DNA of 64,000 bases. Source: Mycolicibacterium sp. J2 (GTDB lineage Bacteria; Actinomycetota; Actinomycetes; Mycobacteriales; Mycobacteriaceae). The notes under the pieces are model-generated. The model was not told the DNA's origin, made no database searches, and saw only the letters and a list, made by a program, of their open reading frames with translations. A program made the position numbers and the translations under genes. This document shows positions 13,601-24,381 of the stretch, one piece after another. The DNA is taken from NCBI RefSeq assembly GCF_026240945.1, contig NZ_JAPFPY010000008.1, forward strand, positions 62,001-126,000. Direction: 5' to 3'. Every line of letters starts with the position of its first letter. Position 1 is the first letter of the stretch.

Positions 13601-16600
13601 GTGGTGACCGCGGAGCAGGCCGACCGTTACGCCGAGCGGATCGAACTGATCTTGGCCGCCTTCGCCGAGAACCCCGACTCCGCCGTGGCCGCGGTGGATC
13701 TGCGCACCGCGACCGAACGTGACCGCGTCGCAGGGGATATGACCCGAGGCGGACCGGACCGCACCCTGGTCGACGCCTTCGCCGAAGTCGTCGCGCGGAC
13801 CCCGGATGCCGTCGCAGTCAGTTTCGGCTCCGAGCGGCTCACCTACGCCGAACTCGACACTCGCTCCGCAGCGGTCGCGGCAGCGCTAGCAGACCTCGGT
13901 GTGCACGCGGAATCCCGGGTGGCGGTGGCGCTTCCGCGCTCGACCGACCTGATCGTCGGTCTGCTCGCGGTGCTCAAGGCCGGCGGTACCTACGTGCCGC
14001 TGGACATCGACTCACCGGCGGCGCGACTGCAGCACATCGTCACCGACGCGGCGCCGGTGTGTGTGCTCACCGATGCATCGCACCGGGTGCCCACCGGGCC
14101 GGCCCAGGCTCTACTGCTCGCCGACGCCGCCCGCCACACCGGTCCTGCCCCGCGGGTCCAGGTCGACGCCGACCATCCTGCCTACGTCATCTACACCTCC
14201 GGTTCCACCGGTCTGCCGAAGGGTGTGGCGGTCGCGCACCGCCAGGTGGCTGCGCTGTTCGACGGCGCCGCAACGCTGTTCGAGTTCGGTCCCACCGACG
14301 TGTGGACCATGTTCCATTCTGCGGCCTTCGACTTCTCGGTGTGGGAACTGTGGGGCGCGCTGCTGCACGGCGGGCGGCTGGTGATCGTCGAGCAGGAGGT
14401 GGCCCGAGACCCGGACCGCTTCGTCGACCTGCTCGCCGACGAAGGCGTGACGGTGCTCAACCAGACACCGTCGGCGTTCTACCCCCTCATCGACGCCGAC
14501 CGGCGACGCCGACCCGTGCTGTCGCTGCGCCACATCGTGTTCGGTGGTGAGGCACTGGACACCAGCCGTTTGTCCGGCTGGTACGAGCGGCACCGTCAGG
14601 ACGCGCCGCAGCTGGTCAACATGTACGGCATCACCGAGACCTGCGTGCACGTCTCGTTCCGACCGCTCACCCTTGCCGACGCCGCGGACACCCGCAGCGT
14701 GATCGGCGGACCCCTCCCTGGCCTGCAGATCCACCTGCTGGACAGCGCATTGCAACCGGTGCCCACCGGGGTCGTCGGCGAGATGTACATCGCCGGTGGC
14801 CAACTGGCCCGTGGCTACACCGGCCGGGCCGGCCTCACCGCGGCCCGTTTCGTGGCCAATCCGTTCGACCCGAACGGGGAGCGGCTGTACCGCAGCGGGG
14901 ATACCGCGATGTGGACCGAGGACGGCGAACTCGTCTACGTCGGCCGCTCCGACCAGCAGGTCAAGATCCGCGGCTACCGCATCGAACTCGGCGAGGTCGA
15001 ATCGGCACTGGCCGCGCTGCCCGGGGTGGCCAATGCCGCCGCGGCTGTGCACACCGACGCGGCGGGCCGGGCCCGGCTGGTCGGCTACCTGGTCGGTGAC
15101 GCCGACACCGCCGCTGCCCGAGAGGAACTCGCGACGCGACTGCCGGGCTACATGGTGCCCGCGGTGCTGATCCCGCTCGACGCGCTGCCGCTGACGGTCA
15201 ACGGCAAATTGGACCGTGCCGCGTTGCCGGCGCCCACTGACACCGCTGCGCCGCTCACCGCCACCGGGACCGACCAGGGCACTGCCGGGATGCTCGCCGC
15301 GCTGTGCACCGAAATCCTGGGCGTCGCTGTCGGTGTCGACGACGACTTCTTCTCGATGGGCGGCGACAGCATCGTCGCCATCCAGTTGGTCAACCGGGCC
15401 CGTCGCCACGGTGTGCGGATCACCCCGCAACAGGTGTTCACCGCCCGCACCCCGGCAGGTCTGGCCGAGGCGGCCGGAATGCAGGCGCCCCAACCCGATC
15501 CGGCCACCGACGACCCCGGACCCGATCTCGGCGAGGTGATGCTGACCCCGATCGTGCAACGGCTCGCCGAACTCGGCGGCACCGTGTCCCGGTTCAATCA
15601 GGCCGAGCTGGTACGCACCCCCATCGGAGCCACCCAGCAGCAACTCGAAGCGGTCGTCAACGCCGTCGTCGCCAGGCACGACGCGTTGCGGCTGCGCCTG
15701 CACCGGCCCGCACCGATGCTGTGGTCGTTGGAAACCACGGCAGCCGAGCCGGTTCCGTTCCGTAACGTCGACGCTGCCGGCATCGACGACGACACACTGC
15801 GGGAACTGATCGCTGCAGAGTCCGACGCCGCCGCGGATCGACTCGACCCAGGGGCCGGCACCGTGCTGCAGGCGGTGTGGTTCGACCGGGGTGGGGAGCG
15901 GCAAGGCCGGCTGTTGCTGGTGGCCCACCACCTCACGGTCGACTCCGTGTCGTGGCGGATCCTGATCGACGATCTCGGCGACGCCTGGCAGGGCCGTCGT
16001 CTGGCGCCGGTACCGACGTCGCTGCGCACCTACGCGAGGACGGTCAACGAGAACGCCCAGCAGGCAGCCAGATTGGCCGAATTCGAGCACTGGACCGCCA
16101 CGCTCGCGCCCGGTGGCGAACTCGACCCGCAGGCCGTCACGGTCGGGCTGACCGTCGGGGTCACCCGGGATCACGAGATCCGGTTGACCGCGGCAGAGAC
16201 GGTGCCGTTGCTGACCACGGTGCCCTCCGCCGCAAACGCCGATGTCAACGAGACGTTGGTGGCGGCCTTGCACATCGCGGTACAGCGATGGCGCACTGCT
16301 CGTGGGGGCCCGGTGGATGCACCCTTCGTCCTCGACCTGGAACGACACGGCCGCGACGGTTGGGGAGAGGACCTCGACCTGTCCCGCACCGTCGGTTGGT
16401 GCACCGCCATCGCGCCGGTCCGGCTGCCGGCCAATGGCAGCAACGATCACCTGGCGGTGCTGAAGGACGTCAAGGAACGGTTGCGCGCCGTCCCCGATCG
16501 AGGGCTGGGATACGGACAGTTGCGCTACTGCAACCCGCGGACCGCGGCCGCCCTGGGTCGACTGGCGCCGCCGCAGGTGCTGTTCAACTATCTCGGCCGG

Positions 16601-19600
16601 TGGACATCGGACGCCGACGGCGACTGGGATTCGGCGCCGGAGGTCGACGCCCTGCGGGTGGCGCCCGATCCCGACCTCGGCACGCCCTATCTGTTGGAGA
16701 TCAACGTCATCTGCGACGAGACGCAGGACGGCCCGCGGCTGCGGGCGACGCTGACCTATCCGGATGGCGAGTTCGCGGACTCCGTGCGGGAGATCGCGGA
16801 GCACTGGACGGCTGTCCTGCGGGAATTCGGTGCCCTCACCGCGCGAGGCGGATCGCTGACCCCGTCGGATCTGCCGCTGGTTGACCTCACCCAACAGCAA
16901 CTCGACCGGATTGCCGAAAGCGCTGCAGTGCAGACGATTTGGCCGCTGTCCCCACTTCAGGAGGGCGTCTACTTCCAGGCGCGCTACTCCGATGCCGCGG
17001 TGTACATCGTGCAGAACGTGTTCGACTTCGCCGATCGGATCGACACGACGGCGCTCACCACGGCCTTCGCGGCGGTGATGCGCCGTAACGCGGTGCTGCG
17101 GTCCGGCTTCCGGGCCGACGACCTGCCGCACCCGGTAGCCGTCATCGTCGACAATCCCTCGTGTGAGCCACAGATCGTCGACCTCACCGGGATCCCGGAC
17201 CACGAGGCGAAGGAGCGGATCAGGGAGGTCACCGCGCAGGACCGGCTGCGCACCTTCGACATTGCCGCCGCGCCGCTGGCCCGGTTCACGGTTGTCCGTA
17301 CCGCGGACATCGACCGACTGATCTTCAGCTATCACTTCCTGCTGCTGGACGGCTGGTCCCGCGAACAACTGTTGCGCGAACTGTTCGCCGAATACGCAGC
17401 GGCCAAACGCGGCACACCCGCGAACCTGCCACGGCCGCAAGCCGAGTTCACCGATTACCTGCGCTGGCTGAGCGCACAGGACCGCGAAGCGTCCGCTCGG
17501 CGTTGGGCTGAAGCCCTCGCCGGCCTGGCCGCCCCGACGCTGCTGATCCCGGAGGCGGTCGACACCGCGCCCACCCTGGCGCTGCGGCTGGACTTCTTCC
17601 TCACCGAGGAGCAGACCAGCCGCCTGACCCTGGTCGCCAGGGACTCCGGCGTGACATTGAACGCACTGATCAGTACCGCGCTCGCATTGGTGCTGGCCTT
17701 CGAGATGGGCACTGCGGCCGGTGCCGACGATGTCGTCTTCGGCTCCACTGTGGCCGGTCGCCCCACCGACATCGACGGAATCGACTCGGTCATCGGGCTT
17801 TTCCTCAATACCGTACCGACCCGGGTGCGGCTGCGGCCGGAGCTGACGATCGCCGACACCATGCGCGCCGTGCAGGACGATCGCCTGCGGCTGATGGACC
17901 ACGAGTACCTCGGGCTGGGGGACATTCAGCGCGCCGCCGGCGTCCAGGGCGCGTTGTTCGACAGCCTGTATGTGCTGCAGAACTTCCTGGACGATGACAC
18001 CTTCACCGACATGGAGGCCGAGTATGGGATCGTCGGCCACGACTCCATCGACGCCTCGCACTACCCGCTGACCTGGGTGGCCTCACCCGGGCGCCGGCTG
18101 TGGGTGAAGTTGGAATACCGTCCCGACGTGGTGCAGCGCGCCCACGCGCAGCGGCTGCTGGACCGGCTGCAGCAGGTCCTGCTGGGTATCGGAGAGACCG
18201 GCCCGGCTGCTCCTTTGGCCGCAGTCGAGTTGGTGCTCCCCGAGGAGGCCGAGGGCCAACTCGCCCGAGCCGTTTCGACCAGGCATCCGCTGCCCGACGC
18301 GACCGTCGTCGACCTGCTCGCCGAGCGCAGCGCCACCGCCGCCGGTCTGACGGCGTTGGTGTGCGGCGGCGAGAGCATCGATTACCGGCAGCTCGATGCG
18401 CGCATCAACGCGCTGGCCGGGCTGTTGCGAACGCGCGGAATCGGTCCGGAAACCACTGTGGCACTGGCCATCCCACGCTCCATCGGGGCGGTGGTGGCGC
18501 TGTTCGCGGTGCTGCGCTCCGGCGCGGCCTACCTACCTCTGGAACTCGACTATCCCGACGATCGGTTGGCCGTCATGCTGGCCGACGGGGCACCGGTCGC
18601 CATCGTCACCACCGGTGCGGTAGCCGGCCGGATCGGCGCGGTTGCGCCCACATCCTGTGCGGTGCTCATCCTGGACGATCCCGAGACCGCCGCCGAAATC
18701 GCTGCGGCGCCGCAAGTCTGGGATGGTCATCGGCCCGGCCTTGACGAGCCGGCCTACGTCATCTATACGTCGGGCTCCACCGGCAAACCGAAGGGTGTGC
18801 TGACCGCGCACCGCGGACTGACGAACATGCACCTGAATCATCGGGAGGCCATCTTCGCGCCGGCCATCGCGAAGGCGGGCGGGCGGCGGCTGCGCATCGC
18901 ACACACCGTGTCGTTCTCCTTCGACATGTCGTGGGAGGAACTGCTGTGGCTGATCGAAGGCCACGAGGTGCACATCTGCGACGAGGAGTTGCGCCGTGAC
19001 GCCACCGCACTGGTGGCCTACTGCCACCAGCACCGGATCGACGTCATCAACGTCACGCCCACCTATGCGCAGTTGCTCTTCGAACAAGGCCTGCTAGACG
19101 GGCCCGGTGGTCATGCACCCGTGCTGGTGTTGCTCGGCGGTGAGGCCGTCTCGGCGACGGTGTGGAACCGGTTGCGCGACAGCGACACCAGCTACGGCTA
19201 CAACCTGTACGGCCCCACCGAATACACCATCAACACCCTCGGTGGCGGTACCGACGACAGCGCGACCCCGACCGTGGGCTCGCCGATCTGGAACACCCGC
19301 GGTTACATCCTGGACGCCTGGCTGCGCCCGGTGCCCGACGGCACCCCGGGCGAGCTGTACGTCGCCGGTGCCGGACTGGCCCGTGGCTACCTGCGCCAAC
19401 CGGCCCTGAGCGCCGGACGGTTCGTCGCCAACCCCTTCGAGGCCGGCGGCGAGGACACCCGGATGTACCGCACCGGCGACCTGGTGGTGCGCCGACCCGA
19501 CGGCAATCTGGACTACCTGGGGCGCACCGACGATCAGGTCAAGATCCGCGGCTACCGGGTGGAACTCGGCGATATCCAGAACGCCGTGGTCGCACATCCC

Positions 19601-22600
19601 GATATCAGCCAGGCTGCCGTCATCGCCCGGCCCGACCCGAACACCTCGGGCTCGCACCGGCTGATCGGTTACCTCGTCCCGACCACCTCGCTCGATGATG
19701 ACGCGGACCTGATCCGGCGGGTGCGCAGCCACCTCAAAACCGTGCTGCCCGCCCACATGGTGCCTTCGGCGATGGCCGTGCTCGACGCGCTGCCGATGAC
19801 CGACAACGGCAAGCTCGACACCCGGGCCCTGCCCGAGGTCGAGCACCAACGCGGCACGAGCCGCCCGGCGCAAACCCCGACCGAAGAGACGCTGTGTGCC
19901 CTGTATGCCGAAGTGCTCGGCGTCGACGAGGTGGGTGCAGATGACGACTTCTTCGACCTGGGAGGGCATTCGCTGGTCAGCATCCGGTTGATCAACCGGG
20001 TGCGTGGCGCGCTCGGTGTCCAGATGTCCATCCGCGACGTGTTCGACGCTCCCACGGTCGCCGAGCTGGCCGCACATCTGGACAGACAACCACGTGTGAT
20101 GCCGCGCCCCGAGCTGGAGACCATGCCGAGGCCCGCACGGATTCCGGCGTCCCCGGCACAGCAGCGGCTGCTCATGCTGGATCGCATCGGAAGTCCCGAC
20201 GGACGGAGCACGGCCTACAACTACCCCCTGGTCTTCCAGGTGCGGGGGCCGTTGCGGCTCGATGTGCTGGATGAGGCGTTGACCGATGTGCTGGCCCGTC
20301 ACGAAGCGTTGCGCACCGTGTTCGCCGAGCACGACGGCGCGTACATCCAGCAGATCCTGCCGGTGGGGACCCGGGCTCCGATCGAGGTACTCGACGCCGC
20401 CGCCGCCGCCGCCGATGCCGACCAGCAGGTCGCCGAGGCGGCGCAACGACCGTTCGACCTGAGTACGGAGATCCCGTTGCGGGTCACCGTGATCCGGACG
20501 CGCACCGACGAGCACACCGTGGTGCTGCTGTTGCACCACATCGCGACCGACGAGTGGTCCGACGGCCCGTTCCTCACAGATCTCAACCAGGCGTACGCGT
20601 CCAGGCGCAGCGGCGATCCGGCTGCGCTGCCGGCGCTGCCCGTGCAGTACGCCGACTACACGCTGTGGCAACGTGACCTGCTCGACCGTGTCGGAGACCA
20701 GCAGCGCGACTTCTGGCGGACCACGCTGGCCGGGATTCCCGATGAGCTGACGCTGCCCACCGACCGGCCCCGACCCGTCCGGCCCAGCGGCGCCGGCGGT
20801 GTCACCTACGTCGATATCCCAGCGGAAACCGCTGCCGCACTGCGCCATCTGGCCAACCGAGCTCAGGTCAGCCCGCTCATGGTGCTGCAGGCCGGCGTGG
20901 CCGCTGTGCTGCATCGGCTCGGCGCCGGCGACGATATCGTCCTCGGCACGCCGGCCGCCGGCCGCGACGACGCCGCGCTCACCGAGGTGGTCGGCTTCTT
21001 CGTCAACACGTTGGTGCTGCGGACCGACGTCTCGGGTAACCCGACGTTCGACGAATTGCTGGCCAGGGTGCGCACCGCCGACCTCGCCGCGTTCGCGCAC
21101 CAGGACCTGCCGTTCGACCAACTCGTGGAAATGCTCAACCCACCACGGGTGGCTGGACGCAACCCGCTGTTCAACGTGTTCGTCGGCTATCACCTGCGCG
21201 ACGGCGGGCCGACCGAGATGTTCGGTCTGCCCACCCGGTGGAGTGAACCGCCGGTCGCCGCAGCCATGTTCGATCTCGGCTTCACCCTGATCGACGACCG
21301 CGCCGACGGTGGCGCCACGATCATGGCCGAGTACAGCGCAGACCTCTTCGACGCCTCGTCGGTGCGCACCCTGGCACGCCGACTGATCACCGCCCTGGCG
21401 CAGTTCACGCACGACACGGCCCTTCCGGTAAGTGCGGTCGACCTGCTCGACGAGACCGAGTACGCCACCGCGGCCGCCCGCAACGCCACCGATCACCCGA
21501 TCACCCCGAGGGGCCTGGGCGCGTTGGTTTCCCGGCAGGCGGCGCTGACCCCGAACGCCGTCGCCGTGCGATTCGAAGGCGCCGAGTTGACCTACGCCGA
21601 TCTCGATGCGTGGTCCGACCGGCTGGCCGCCGCCCTCGACGTGGCGGTGGGCGGCATCGTCGGGGTGTCGCTGCCGCGGTCGATCGAATTGATCGTGGCT
21701 CTGCTGGCCGTCGCGAAATCCGGTGCCGCGTACCTGGCGCTGGATCCGGACTACCCGCAGGAGCGTCGCGAGTACATGCTCACCGATTCGGGTGCGCAGG
21801 TCGTGTTGTCCGACCCAGCCCACATCCGCCTGGTGCGGACGGAACCTGCCCCGCCGCCACCGGCGGAGATCGACCCGGCGGCATGGGCATATGTCTTGTA
21901 CACCTCCGGATCCACCGGCCGGCCCAAGGGTGTGGCCGTCGCGCACGCCGGCATCGTGAACCGGATCGGCTGGTTGCAGCATGCGTACCCGTTGACGGCC
22001 GGGGACCGGATGCTGGTGAAGACACCGATCAGCTTCGACACCTCGGTGTGGGAGGTGTTCTGGCCACTCAGCGTCGGCGCGACCCTGGTGATCGCCCGGC
22101 CCGGCGGTCATCGCGACCCGGCTTATCTGGCCGAAACGATTGTGGCCGAACAGATCACGGCCGTGGACTTCGTGCCCTCGATGCTGGAACTGTTCCTGGA
22201 CGAGCCGCGCTCGGCGCAGTGCCGGTCGTTGACCAGGGTGACCGTCGGCGGCGAGGCCCTCGCCGACGACCTGGCCGCCCGGTTCGGTTCGGTGCTCGGT
22301 GTGCCGTTGCACAACCTGTACGGGCCGACCGAAGCGGCCGTCGATGTGCTCGGCTGGACCGCCGACGGTGGCCCGGTGGCCCTCGGTGTGCCCGGCTGGA
22401 ACGTGCGCGTGCACGTGCTCGACGGCTACCTGAATCCGGTTCCCGAAGGTGCGCCGGGCGAACTGTATCTGGCCGGTATCCAGCTGGCCGACGGATACCT
22501 GCACCGCTGCGACCTGACGGCGCAACGTTTCGTGGCCGACCCGTTCGGAAACGGTTCGCGGCTGTACCGGACAGGTGACGTGGTGCGCTGGCGTCGCGAC

Positions 22601-24118
22601 GGTCAACTGGAGTACCTGGGCCGCAGTGACGATCAGATCAAGCTGCGTGGGGTGCGTATCGAACCCGCCGAGATCGAGACGGTGCTGAGCGGGCATCCGG
22701 CGGTGTCCTCGGTGCGGGTGGTGGTCCGCAACGACCGGCTGGTCGCGTATTACCTTCCCGGGGGCGAGCGAAGCGACGGGGAAGGGCCCGTGGGCGAGCG
22801 AAGCGACGCGAGGGCACTACGCGAACATGCCGCGGCCGCGCTGCCGATCCACATGGTGCCTTCGGCGTACGTGCAGTTGACGGAGTTCCCGCTGACGCCC
22901 AGCGGAAAGCTGGACCGCAACGCATTGCCGGAGCCGGAGATCACCGTGACTGCCGGACGGGCGCCACAGACCGACGACGAGCGACGGCTGTGCGCCTTGT
23001 TCGGCGACGTGCTCGGGATCGGGGCGAGCGAAGCGACGGGGAAAAGCCCGGGGGCGAGCGAAGCGACGGGGAAAAGCCCGGGGGCGAGCGAAGCGACGGG
23101 GAAAAGCCCGGGGGCGAGCGAAGCGACGGGAAGGGCGGCCGACGTGAGGGCCCAGAGCGTCGGCGTCGACGACGACTTCTTCGGCCTGGGTGGGCATTCG
23201 CTGCTGTTGGTGCGGCTGGCGTCGGCCATCCGGCGTGAGTTCGGCATCGATATCGCAGTGGCGGATCTCATGGCGACGCCAACCGTGGCCGATATCGTGC
23301 GACGGCTGCACGGTGGGGCCGCCGACGGTGCAGTGAGCCTGGGTCCTGTGCTGCCGCTGCGCGTGACCAGTGCTGCTGGGGCGAGCGAAGCGCCGCTGTT
23401 CTGCGTGCACCCGGCAAGCGGTCTGAGCTGGCAGTTCTCCGGGCTGAAAAGGTATGTCCCGGAGGACATCCCGATCTATGGCCTGCAGTCACCGTTGTTC
23501 GCCGGTGGGCGGCTGCCGGATACCATCGCCGAACTCGCGCACAACTATGCGGATTCGGTCGAGCAGGTGGCACCGACCGGTCCGGTCCGACTGCTCGGCT
23601 GGTCCTTCGGCGGGTCGATGGCGCTGTTGATCGCCACGGAGCTGCAGCGACGCGGTCGGGAAATCGGCTTCGTCGGCATGCTCGACGCGCGGACGGATAC
23701 CGCACCCGGTGCCGACTTCGACGCCGAGTCGGTGCTGGGCAGCTTGCTTCGGGAGATGGGGTTCGACGTCCCCGTCGGAACCCGGATGACGGTGGCCGAC
23801 GCGGTGAGGCTGGTCCGCGACAGCGGAGATGCCATCGCCATGCTGGACGACACCCGGATCGCCCAGGTGCTCCAGAACTATGTCGCAGCGGAGCGTTTCA
23901 CCGCCGGGGCCGACTACGGCCGCTACGACGGCGACGTGTTCTTCGTGGATGCCGCCGTCCTGGAGATGGATCTGCACGGGGTCGCCTCCCAGGGTTGGCA
24001 GTCCCATGTGGGCGGTCGGATGGAGGTGGTGCCCGTGGCGTGCCGGCACTCCGAGTTGCTGGATGCCGTAACCCTGGAACAGCTGGGCCCCCTGATCGCC
24101 GAACGGCTGCGGGCCTGA
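1319..24118 (+). CDS. Six-module NRPS, exochelin-type hydroxamate siderophore synthetase
   Basis: Giant nonribosomal peptide synthetase of about 7,599 residues. I place the start at GTG 1319, overlapping the ABC stop as GTGA with GGAGAGG at 1304-1310. The domain order is A-T-E / C-A-T / C-A-T-E / C-A-T-E / C-A-T / C-A-T-TE. Phosphopantetheine serines are at residues 610, 2094, 3179, 4684, 6218 and 7294, and the thioesterase serine (GWSFGG) is at 7429. Pocket codes read by eye against GrsA are DINYWGGIGK, I-D-T-L-I-S-S-G-D-K, DMENLGLINK, DFWNIGMVHK, DMENLGLINK and D-T-W-D-T-G-L-V-D-K. From remembered code tables these mean formyl-hydroxy-Orn, beta-Ala, hydroxy-Orn, Thr, hydroxy-Orn and an unknown residue. 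Epimerases in modules 1, 3 and 4 fit the R-configured residues of exochelin MS. M. smegmatis, as I recall, splits this between FxbB and FxbC. Six sites carry translated copies of a dispersed 30-bp repeat. Hydroxylase, formyltransferase and MbtH genes are not in the window. Confidence 0.93.
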   Translation: MTTTGASAATGNDTAASAATGNDTAASAATGNDTAASAATGNDTAASDGLTPDDRLELLRQWNHETWPSATATIPQLFGQQVRRTPDALAVAAGETRLTYRGLAVRAYQLANHLGDLGVSHEQVVAIAVPRSTEMVVAVVAILAAGGAFVPLDPQWPAERRAQVLADTQATAVLVAPGHGRPGDPNPIELDLDSWAFEDQPAVAPAVEIDPGQLAYVIFTSGSTGKPKGAMIRHEAICERLNWQVREILGFGPGDASLFKAPLSFDISINEVLLPLVSGGYVVVADPGGERDPQYLLDLIATEKVTFVYLVSSMLDVLLDLADGTTLLSGLKHVWCGGEVLTPALFDRFRAQLSTTLYHGYGPAEATIGVSHVIYRDKAERIETSIGRPNPHTQLYVLDADLRPVPVGAGGELYAAGFLLGRGYVNAPGLTGARFIANPFARDGSRMYRTGDLARWTSDGVLEFLGRADNQVKIRGMRVELEEIEVVLAAHPQVRHAAVILRKTPAGGAQLTGYALSTTGADPDALRAWCAEKLPEHMVPSAVLVLDEFPVTANGKIDRRALPEPVIVESGSGMPVSDPRVQTICDIYADLLGVTSVGADTDFFAIGGDSIAAMGLVSRARRAGLRVRPRDVFTLRTPVALAAAVTQIEGAAAASVPGIGNIEPTPILAWLHEMGNSTDGFFQSMAVHTPAGLTRAQLTDMLDALLQCHDLLRARLGADGGLMVPATAAVTAAEILTHLDASTDPRAAHDRAVADLDPGAGRMLNAVWLDGGAGRPGRLILVVHHVVIDGVSLRVIADDLRSAWADITAGRPIAMTKPDTTFRQWATELRAACIRGDFDADEDHWLRTVAAADPLLGTRALDPTVDTVATEARLTVRLDAESTARLLGPVPAAIRGGVNDVLVAAFALAVTHWRGDGQGLLLELEGHGREADHLGAAGDQLDLSRTVGWFTTLFPVHLSPAPADWADLMAGGRALGAAVKAVKEQLRAVPRNGLSYGALRYLSGQQRPDLAVVPQILFNYLGRFAATSQTPWTMVDATVGEDRDPRMPLPRALEINAIAAETAEGTRLEAAFSWPAGVLDTDRVAELAQAWTEALTTIAYSADIVGPTPSDFPLVTLTQADIDALPTPVVDVLPLSPLQAGIYFHSTYADSDPYVVQQIVSYDGPLDADRLRRAADTLIIRHPHLGASFRALADGSLIALLGSPPAVRWEHYDLSAQSSEDAAARMAQLAEQQRTAPFDLADPPLMRYTLVRLSAHRHVLIQTVHHIIADGWSVPIVLRELAALHDDPDTGRLPVPARYRDHLAWLADTSQTESLAAWRAELDGVVEPTRLADALPPHPATDCGFGKVTADIDAEIAGWAAGHGVTVSAVLGAAWGITVGRLTGRTDVVHGCTVSGRGSDIAGIDDMVGLLINTVPARTHWSPADTLAAVIMRHAHAQAAVIEHHHVALTDIQRALGIPDLFDTLVVIENYPAADNHDATIRVTGMEVIEAPHYPLTLMLTPGEPLRVTLTHDRAVIDTATAEHVLAVYGRTLAAIVSAGDTARCGDIEVLDADGRDHVLRSGTGAPGRTGTVLELFDNQVRRSPAAVALQDATQRLTYRDLDDRTAVLAGALVAAGVCRGDIVAVATSRTCAMATALLAVLRSGAAYLPIDPSYPDARITYMLDDARPAVVLTDGTALPGHDIPVVHTDTQGQPWRHAVIDPADAASIVYTSGSTGRPKGVIGTHGALTNRLSWSRAAWSRDRDDIRIAKSSMSFIDGTTELLGALVAGATTVIADDATAKDGVALAALVDDVAATQLLVVPGLGAAMAEVAGGKLGSLRRWICSGEALDVSTVAALHQVSPDAEIVNSYGSSEVAGDVLAGPVDAEVTLGRPVPGTRVYLLGPDLSPVPPGAVGEIYVGGAQLARGYLGRHADTAARFVADPFGARGERMYRTGDLARWTPDGAVAYLGRVDNQVKINGFRVELGEVEAALTALPGIADAVVTVRHQRLDSYVVTRAGHSIEPAAVRTAVADALPAHAVPATVTVLDKIPLLPNGKRDRGALPEPVIAMSSTAPRTDREAQICAVFAEVLGLDPAGGTIGIDDDFFALGGDSLLALRVVNRLAGAGITLATSALFRLRTARALGSAVGNDTPAVAPRLVKTPAWHGLSEDDLTRLTASAPVEVADVWPLSPLQAGVYYQCTYTDDVNTYLAQNIFDFDHRLDIDALRVAFGAMLSRHDNLRAGFASADLPRPVQYIGRFVPAAVAEVDLSPLGVDAAEEELAEVMRADSAAPFDLTMPPLVRLTVIRLPGRGDRLLLTCHFLLWDGWSRELVLRELFALYNSGGLRGALPAGTASYADYLRWIGAQDQDASSAAWADALSGLEAPTLIAPVGAEPVLPERVYGELSADVTALLNQHARREHTTANTVLTAALGIVLGYETGTTDVVFGTTVAGRPPELPGIEHVIGQFLNTVPVRVEMRPTRTVAELLRSVEDFRLGLMAHEYVGLGDITRAAGHQQLFDSLYVLQNFLDDDTFTDFEREQGIVGVDFTDTTHYPLTWVLTPGERLRIKLEYRPDVIGADVAASMVARLCRVVEMLLTRPDARIGALDLTLDSERVALSAQWRMAEHEIGGDTIADLLAERAACCPNDTALVFGEERLTYAELDERINRLARLLISRGARPEEVVALALPRSMDMVVALFAVLRTGAAYLPLERDYPVARLTGMLDDARPVVLVCPQASTELAAHQIGLGATVLSPDSPTVVEELAHASGRALSDNEIGAFAGADRLEHPAYVIFTSGSTGRPKGVVTPYRGLTNMQLNHRAEIFDPSIAKAGGRRLRVAHTVSFSFDMSWEELLWLVEGHEVHICDEELRRDATALVAYCHEHRVDVINVTPSYAHHLFAEGLLDAGSHGPNLVLLGGEAVSEDVWNRLRDRPDSTGYNLYGPTEYTINTLGGGTDDSPTPTVGRPIWNTRAYILDAWLRPVRDGVIGELYIAGKGLARGYLNRAGLTAERFVADPNNPSGRMYRTGDLVARRADGSGILDFFGRSDDQVKIRGYRVELGEVTAALQALPGIRQAAVVVRSGIATSGSSIKQLVGYVVPESPSDPVELAAELRTALAEKLPEYMVPALYGVLDAIPLTVNGKLDTKALPEPVAPAAGPSRAPRDRREELLAGIFADVLGLPEVGIDDDFFTIGGDSISSIAVSGKARKAGLALTPRDIFRRRTVSALAASITGTTPAPAAADSGIGLITATPMLAETAQSDTPLSNFYQSMVLATPAGITCAQLELVLGAVLGAHDMLRARLDRTATGWTLTVPEAVAPVAVTRRTGAVTDAAVAAAAAELDPGSGGMVRAIWYEDAGDSPVAPLAQGHLLLVIHHLVIDGVSWRILTEDLSRAWTDVIAGRTPVVEPAPTSFRTWSETIAAATFTAETEYWNRVLATPDPDLGRRPLDARVDIAETVVSHSVALPAAISSVLLSAVPAAIYGGVNDVLLTGLSLALAQWRADRGHTDARATLLSLEGHGREADLFPVASLALDLSRTVGWFTSIYPVAIDPGRVAWGDVIAAGPALATAAKAVKEQLRTVPSRGLGYGVLRYLDPSAPVSGAAPQILFNYLGRFAGGAGRDWEAVAGIGALREGVDKSNPAMPLEINALAEDGPDGTVLTMTLTWPAGLIEAADVHELATMWTDALTALTRCTALAGHTPSDFGLITLHQDDLDDWQHLGEIEDVLPLLPLQEGMYFHSAFLEAGDGVVDTYRVQQIAEISGPLDAALLRASVTATVRRHQALRAGFRELRDGRVAQVIWSDTAVEFTSTTGDVKSIAEQQLSRPFTLSDAPLVRYTLVSLSDTEHRLIQTMHHIIADGWSYPVIFGDIIAHYNAGLGAAAGPAPVVATLRDHIDATIGGDRDAARAAWSQALAGVAPTILFTADRKTIGAHRSVVRRLSPELTAAFTRTTRECGLTPSTVLHGAWGLLLGRLLDRTRVVFGSTVSGRGGELAGTDSLVGLLINTLPVPMDWQHDTPLGTVMAALQERQSALLDAQQLGLAELAKLAGVREFFDTMVVVENFPATATETPDDPRALTFHRFTGTDAPHYPLSFVAYLDEQLGIEIKYDADVVTAEQADRYAERIELILAAFAENPDSAVAAVDLRTATERDRVAGDMTRGGPDRTLVDAFAEVVARTPDAVAVSFGSERLTYAELDTRSAAVAAALADLGVHAESRVAVALPRSTDLIVGLLAVLKAGGTYVPLDIDSPAARLQHIVTDAAPVCVLTDASHRVPTGPAQALLLADAARHTGPAPRVQVDADHPAYVIYTSGSTGLPKGVAVAHRQVAALFDGAATLFEFGPTDVWTMFHSAAFDFSVWELWGALLHGGRLVIVEQEVARDPDRFVDLLADEGVTVLNQTPSAFYPLIDADRRRRPVLSLRHIVFGGEALDTSRLSGWYERHRQDAPQLVNMYGITETCVHVSFRPLTLADAADTRSVIGGPLPGLQIHLLDSALQPVPTGVVGEMYIAGGQLARGYTGRAGLTAARFVANPFDPNGERLYRSGDTAMWTEDGELVYVGRSDQQVKIRGYRIELGEVESALAALPGVANAAAAVHTDAAGRARLVGYLVGDADTAAAREELATRLPGYMVPAVLIPLDALPLTVNGKLDRAALPAPTDTAAPLTATGTDQGTAGMLAALCTEILGVAVGVDDDFFSMGGDSIVAIQLVNRARRHGVRITPQQVFTARTPAGLAEAAGMQAPQPDPATDDPGPDLGEVMLTPIVQRLAELGGTVSRFNQAELVRTPIGATQQQLEAVVNAVVARHDALRLRLHRPAPMLWSLETTAAEPVPFRNVDAAGIDDDTLRELIAAESDAAADRLDPGAGTVLQAVWFDRGGERQGRLLLVAHHLTVDSVSWRILIDDLGDAWQGRRLAPVPTSLRTYARTVNENAQQAARLAEFEHWTATLAPGGELDPQAVTVGLTVGVTRDHEIRLTAAETVPLLTTVPSAANADVNETLVAALHIAVQRWRTARGGPVDAPFVLDLERHGRDGWGEDLDLSRTVGWCTAIAPVRLPANGSNDHLAVLKDVKERLRAVPDRGLGYGQLRYCNPRTAAALGRLAPPQVLFNYLGRWTSDADGDWDSAPEVDALRVAPDPDLGTPYLLEINVICDETQDGPRLRATLTYPDGEFADSVREIAEHWTAVLREFGALTARGGSLTPSDLPLVDLTQQQLDRIAESAAVQTIWPLSPLQEGVYFQARYSDAAVYIVQNVFDFADRIDTTALTTAFAAVMRRNAVLRSGFRADDLPHPVAVIVDNPSCEPQIVDLTGIPDHEAKERIREVTAQDRLRTFDIAAAPLARFTVVRTADIDRLIFSYHFLLLDGWSREQLLRELFAEYAAAKRGTPANLPRPQAEFTDYLRWLSAQDREASARRWAEALAGLAAPTLLIPEAVDTAPTLALRLDFFLTEEQTSRLTLVARDSGVTLNALISTALALVLAFEMGTAAGADDVVFGSTVAGRPTDIDGIDSVIGLFLNTVPTRVRLRPELTIADTMRAVQDDRLRLMDHEYLGLGDIQRAAGVQGALFDSLYVLQNFLDDDTFTDMEAEYGIVGHDSIDASHYPLTWVASPGRRLWVKLEYRPDVVQRAHAQRLLDRLQQVLLGIGETGPAAPLAAVELVLPEEAEGQLARAVSTRHPLPDATVVDLLAERSATAAGLTALVCGGESIDYRQLDARINALAGLLRTRGIGPETTVALAIPRSIGAVVALFAVLRSGAAYLPLELDYPDDRLAVMLADGAPVAIVTTGAVAGRIGAVAPTSCAVLILDDPETAAEIAAAPQVWDGHRPGLDEPAYVIYTSGSTGKPKGVLTAHRGLTNMHLNHREAIFAPAIAKAGGRRLRIAHTVSFSFDMSWEELLWLIEGHEVHICDEELRRDATALVAYCHQHRIDVINVTPTYAQLLFEQGLLDGPGGHAPVLVLLGGEAVSATVWNRLRDSDTSYGYNLYGPTEYTINTLGGGTDDSATPTVGSPIWNTRGYILDAWLRPVPDGTPGELYVAGAGLARGYLRQPALSAGRFVANPFEAGGEDTRMYRTGDLVVRRPDGNLDYLGRTDDQVKIRGYRVELGDIQNAVVAHPDISQAAVIARPDPNTSGSHRLIGYLVPTTSLDDDADLIRRVRSHLKTVLPAHMVPSAMAVLDALPMTDNGKLDTRALPEVEHQRGTSRPAQTPTEETLCALYAEVLGVDEVGADDDFFDLGGHSLVSIRLINRVRGALGVQMSIRDVFDAPTVAELAAHLDRQPRVMPRPELETMPRPARIPASPAQQRLLMLDRIGSPDGRSTAYNYPLVFQVRGPLRLDVLDEALTDVLARHEALRTVFAEHDGAYIQQILPVGTRAPIEVLDAAAAAADADQQVAEAAQRPFDLSTEIPLRVTVIRTRTDEHTVVLLLHHIATDEWSDGPFLTDLNQAYASRRSGDPAALPALPVQYADYTLWQRDLLDRVGDQQRDFWRTTLAGIPDELTLPTDRPRPVRPSGAGGVTYVDIPAETAAALRHLANRAQVSPLMVLQAGVAAVLHRLGAGDDIVLGTPAAGRDDAALTEVVGFFVNTLVLRTDVSGNPTFDELLARVRTADLAAFAHQDLPFDQLVEMLNPPRVAGRNPLFNVFVGYHLRDGGPTEMFGLPTRWSEPPVAAAMFDLGFTLIDDRADGGATIMAEYSADLFDASSVRTLARRLITALAQFTHDTALPVSAVDLLDETEYATAAARNATDHPITPRGLGALVSRQAALTPNAVAVRFEGAELTYADLDAWSDRLAAALDVAVGGIVGVSLPRSIELIVALLAVAKSGAAYLALDPDYPQERREYMLTDSGAQVVLSDPAHIRLVRTEPAPPPPAEIDPAAWAYVLYTSGSTGRPKGVAVAHAGIVNRIGWLQHAYPLTAGDRMLVKTPISFDTSVWEVFWPLSVGATLVIARPGGHRDPAYLAETIVAEQITAVDFVPSMLELFLDEPRSAQCRSLTRVTVGGEALADDLAARFGSVLGVPLHNLYGPTEAAVDVLGWTADGGPVALGVPGWNVRVHVLDGYLNPVPEGAPGELYLAGIQLADGYLHRCDLTAQRFVADPFGNGSRLYRTGDVVRWRRDGQLEYLGRSDDQIKLRGVRIEPAEIETVLSGHPAVSSVRVVVRNDRLVAYYLPGGERSDGEGPVGERSDARALREHAAAALPIHMVPSAYVQLTEFPLTPSGKLDRNALPEPEITVTAGRAPQTDDERRLCALFGDVLGIGASEATGKSPGASEATGKSPGASEATGKSPGASEATGRAADVRAQSVGVDDDFFGLGGHSLLLVRLASAIRREFGIDIAVADLMATPTVADIVRRLHGGAADGAVSLGPVLPLRVTSAAGASEAPLFCVHPASGLSWQFSGLKRYVPEDIPIYGLQSPLFAGGRLPDTIAELAHNYADSVEQVAPTGPVRLLGWSFGGSMALLIATELQRRGREIGFVGMLDARTDTAPGADFDAESVLGSLLREMGFDVPVGTRMTVADAVRLVRDSGDAIAMLDDTRIAQVLQNYVAAERFTAGADYGRYDGDVFFVDAAVLEMDLHGVASQGWQSHVGGRMEVVPVACRHSELLDAVTLEQLGPLIAERLRA
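1331..1460 (+). repeat. Tandem 30-bp repeat, four units plus partial, at NRPS N-terminus
   Basis: Four direct units with a 30-bp period, core GCGAGCGCAGCGACGGGG plus linker AATGACACG or AATGACACA, then a 14-bp partial unit. Translated in frame as repeats of [10 protein letters not shown], a flexible Ala/Thr/Gly-rich leader before the first A domain. Confidence 0.95.
4691..7790 (+). other. NRPS module 2 (C-A-T), predicted beta-alanine
   Basis: The condensation domain has an intact HHIIADG at nt 5111 and follows an epimerase, so it should accept a D-configured donor. In the A domain (about 6030-7460) the conserved Asp sits one position late (SFIDGTTEL instead of SFDxxxxEL). Codes of this shifted type, ID or VD followed by VIS, are associated with beta-amino acids such as beta-alanine. 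The carrier serine is at 7598 in GGDS, although no epimerase follows. Beta-Ala is the second residue of exochelin MS, which agrees. Confidence 0.68.
11343..11366 (-). repeat. Single degenerate inverted copy of the dispersed repeat
   Basis: CCCCCGTCGCTCCGCTCGCCC is the reverse complement of the repeat core with one substitution and one extra base. It is translated as SPVAPLAQ inside the module 3 epimerase, just before its HHxxxDG motif, in a surface-loop-like stretch. Confidence 0.65.
11842..11863 (-). repeat. Single inverted copy of the dispersed repeat
   Basis: CTTCCCCGTCGCTTCGCTCG followed by CC is the exact reverse complement of the A-form core. It is translated as FPVASLA, between the EGHGREAD and LDLSRTVGW motifs of the module 3 epimerase. 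Confidence 0.75.
12421..16910 (+). other. NRPS module 4 (C-A-T-E), predicted D-allo-threonine
   Basis: The condensation domain keeps HHIIADG (nt 12827). The A domain (about 13760-15240) gives DFWNIGMVHK, the standard threonine code. The carrier serine is at 15368. The epimerase (about 15535-16880) has HHLTVDS, with Gly changed to Ser but both His and the Asp kept, plus [12 protein letters not shown] and FNYLGRW. Epimerisation of L-Thr at C-alpha yields D-allo-Thr, the residue reported at position four of exochelin MS. Confidence 0.76.
16911..20130 (+). other. NRPS module 5 (C-A-T), predicted L-N5-hydroxyornithine
   Basis: The condensation motif is HFLLLDG (His at nt 17333, Phe at 17336), the same catalytic-position change as in module 3. 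The A domain (about 18290-19850) is very similar to that of module 3 and has the same DMENLGLINK pocket. The carrier motif is GGHS with the serine at 19970 and no epimerase follows, so the residue stays L. This matches the S-configured last hydroxyornithine of exochelin MS. Confidence 0.73.
22761..22810 (+). repeat. Two copies of the dispersed repeat inside NRPS A6
   Basis: Two cores with a 30-bp period, the second losing its final Gs. Read here as [16 protein letters not shown], a different frame from the N-terminal tract. It lies in the C-terminal subdomain of the A domain, before the IHMVPSAYV stretch. Confidence 0.9.
23031..23140 (+). repeat. Tandem 30-bp repeat, four units, in the A6-T6 linker
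   Basis: Three identical 30-bp units (core plus AAAAGCCCGG linker) and a fourth ending in AAGGGC. Translated as [10 protein letters not shown] repeats, extending the linker between the last A domain and its carrier domain by about 36 residues. Confidence 0.95.
23378..23392 (+). repeat. Partial copy of the dispersed repeat before the thioesterase
   Basis: GGGGCGAGCGAAGCG, the first 15 bases of the unit, translated as GASEA at the T6-TE junction. Its exact match and interdomain position agree with the other copies, although it is short. Confidence 0.55.
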
Positions 24119-24381
24119 CACCGTGGCTTCGGAAAGTTGCCAAGTCTGCAAGATCATGTCGAGCTTGCGTGGATAAGTGCAAGACATGCTCCCACTGGGC
24201 GTACCGGATATGCCGAATGAGTATTAACTGAATTTGCATTTGCGGGCGTATTTGCCTGAGGTGCGCTGTGGCTTGATGGATCGCGGGATGTTGCCAGTTC
24301 ACCGGACTATTCGGCGGTTGGCGCGGTGGTCGCCTATCCTTCGCCCGTGCTCCATTTCGCGTTGCTGAAGCGACCACGCGC
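24119..24381. other. Intergenic region between NRPS and acyltransferase
   Basis: 263 bp less GC-rich than its flanks, with an AT-rich stretch around 24215-24255. GCAAG (24148-24152) and CTTGC (24164-24168) could pair weakly. I see no convincing terminator, IdeR-like box or small gene. It presumably holds the acyltransferase promoter. Confidence 0.5.

Larger units (their letters stand above)
20131..24118 (+). other. NRPS module 6 (C-A-T-TE), residue unassigned, release thioesterase
   Basis: The C domain has HHIATDE (nt 20534), a common actinobacterial variant keeping both histidines, of LCL character. The A domain (about 21500-22945) is complete ([26 protein letters not shown]). Its pocket reads D-T-W-D-T-G-L-V-D-K, which I cannot assign; three acidic positions would suit a basic or hydroxylated side chain. 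Repeat tracts sit inside the A domain at 22761-22810 and between A and T at 23031-23140. The carrier serine is at 23198. The thioesterase has GWSFGG with the serine at 23603 and a late His in CRHSE. A pentapeptide product would leave this module without a residue. Confidence 0.65.

Noticed and set aside
14111..18061. A 1,316-codon open frame on the minus strand opposite the NRPS
   Set aside because: Its translation is low-complexity and matches no family, while the plus strand shows uninterrupted NRPS motifs. Long antisense frames are expected in high-GC coding DNA.
19094..22696. A 1,200-codon open frame on the minus strand opposite the NRPS
   Set aside because: Same reason: antisense shadow of modules 5 and 6 with no recognisable domain or ribosome site.
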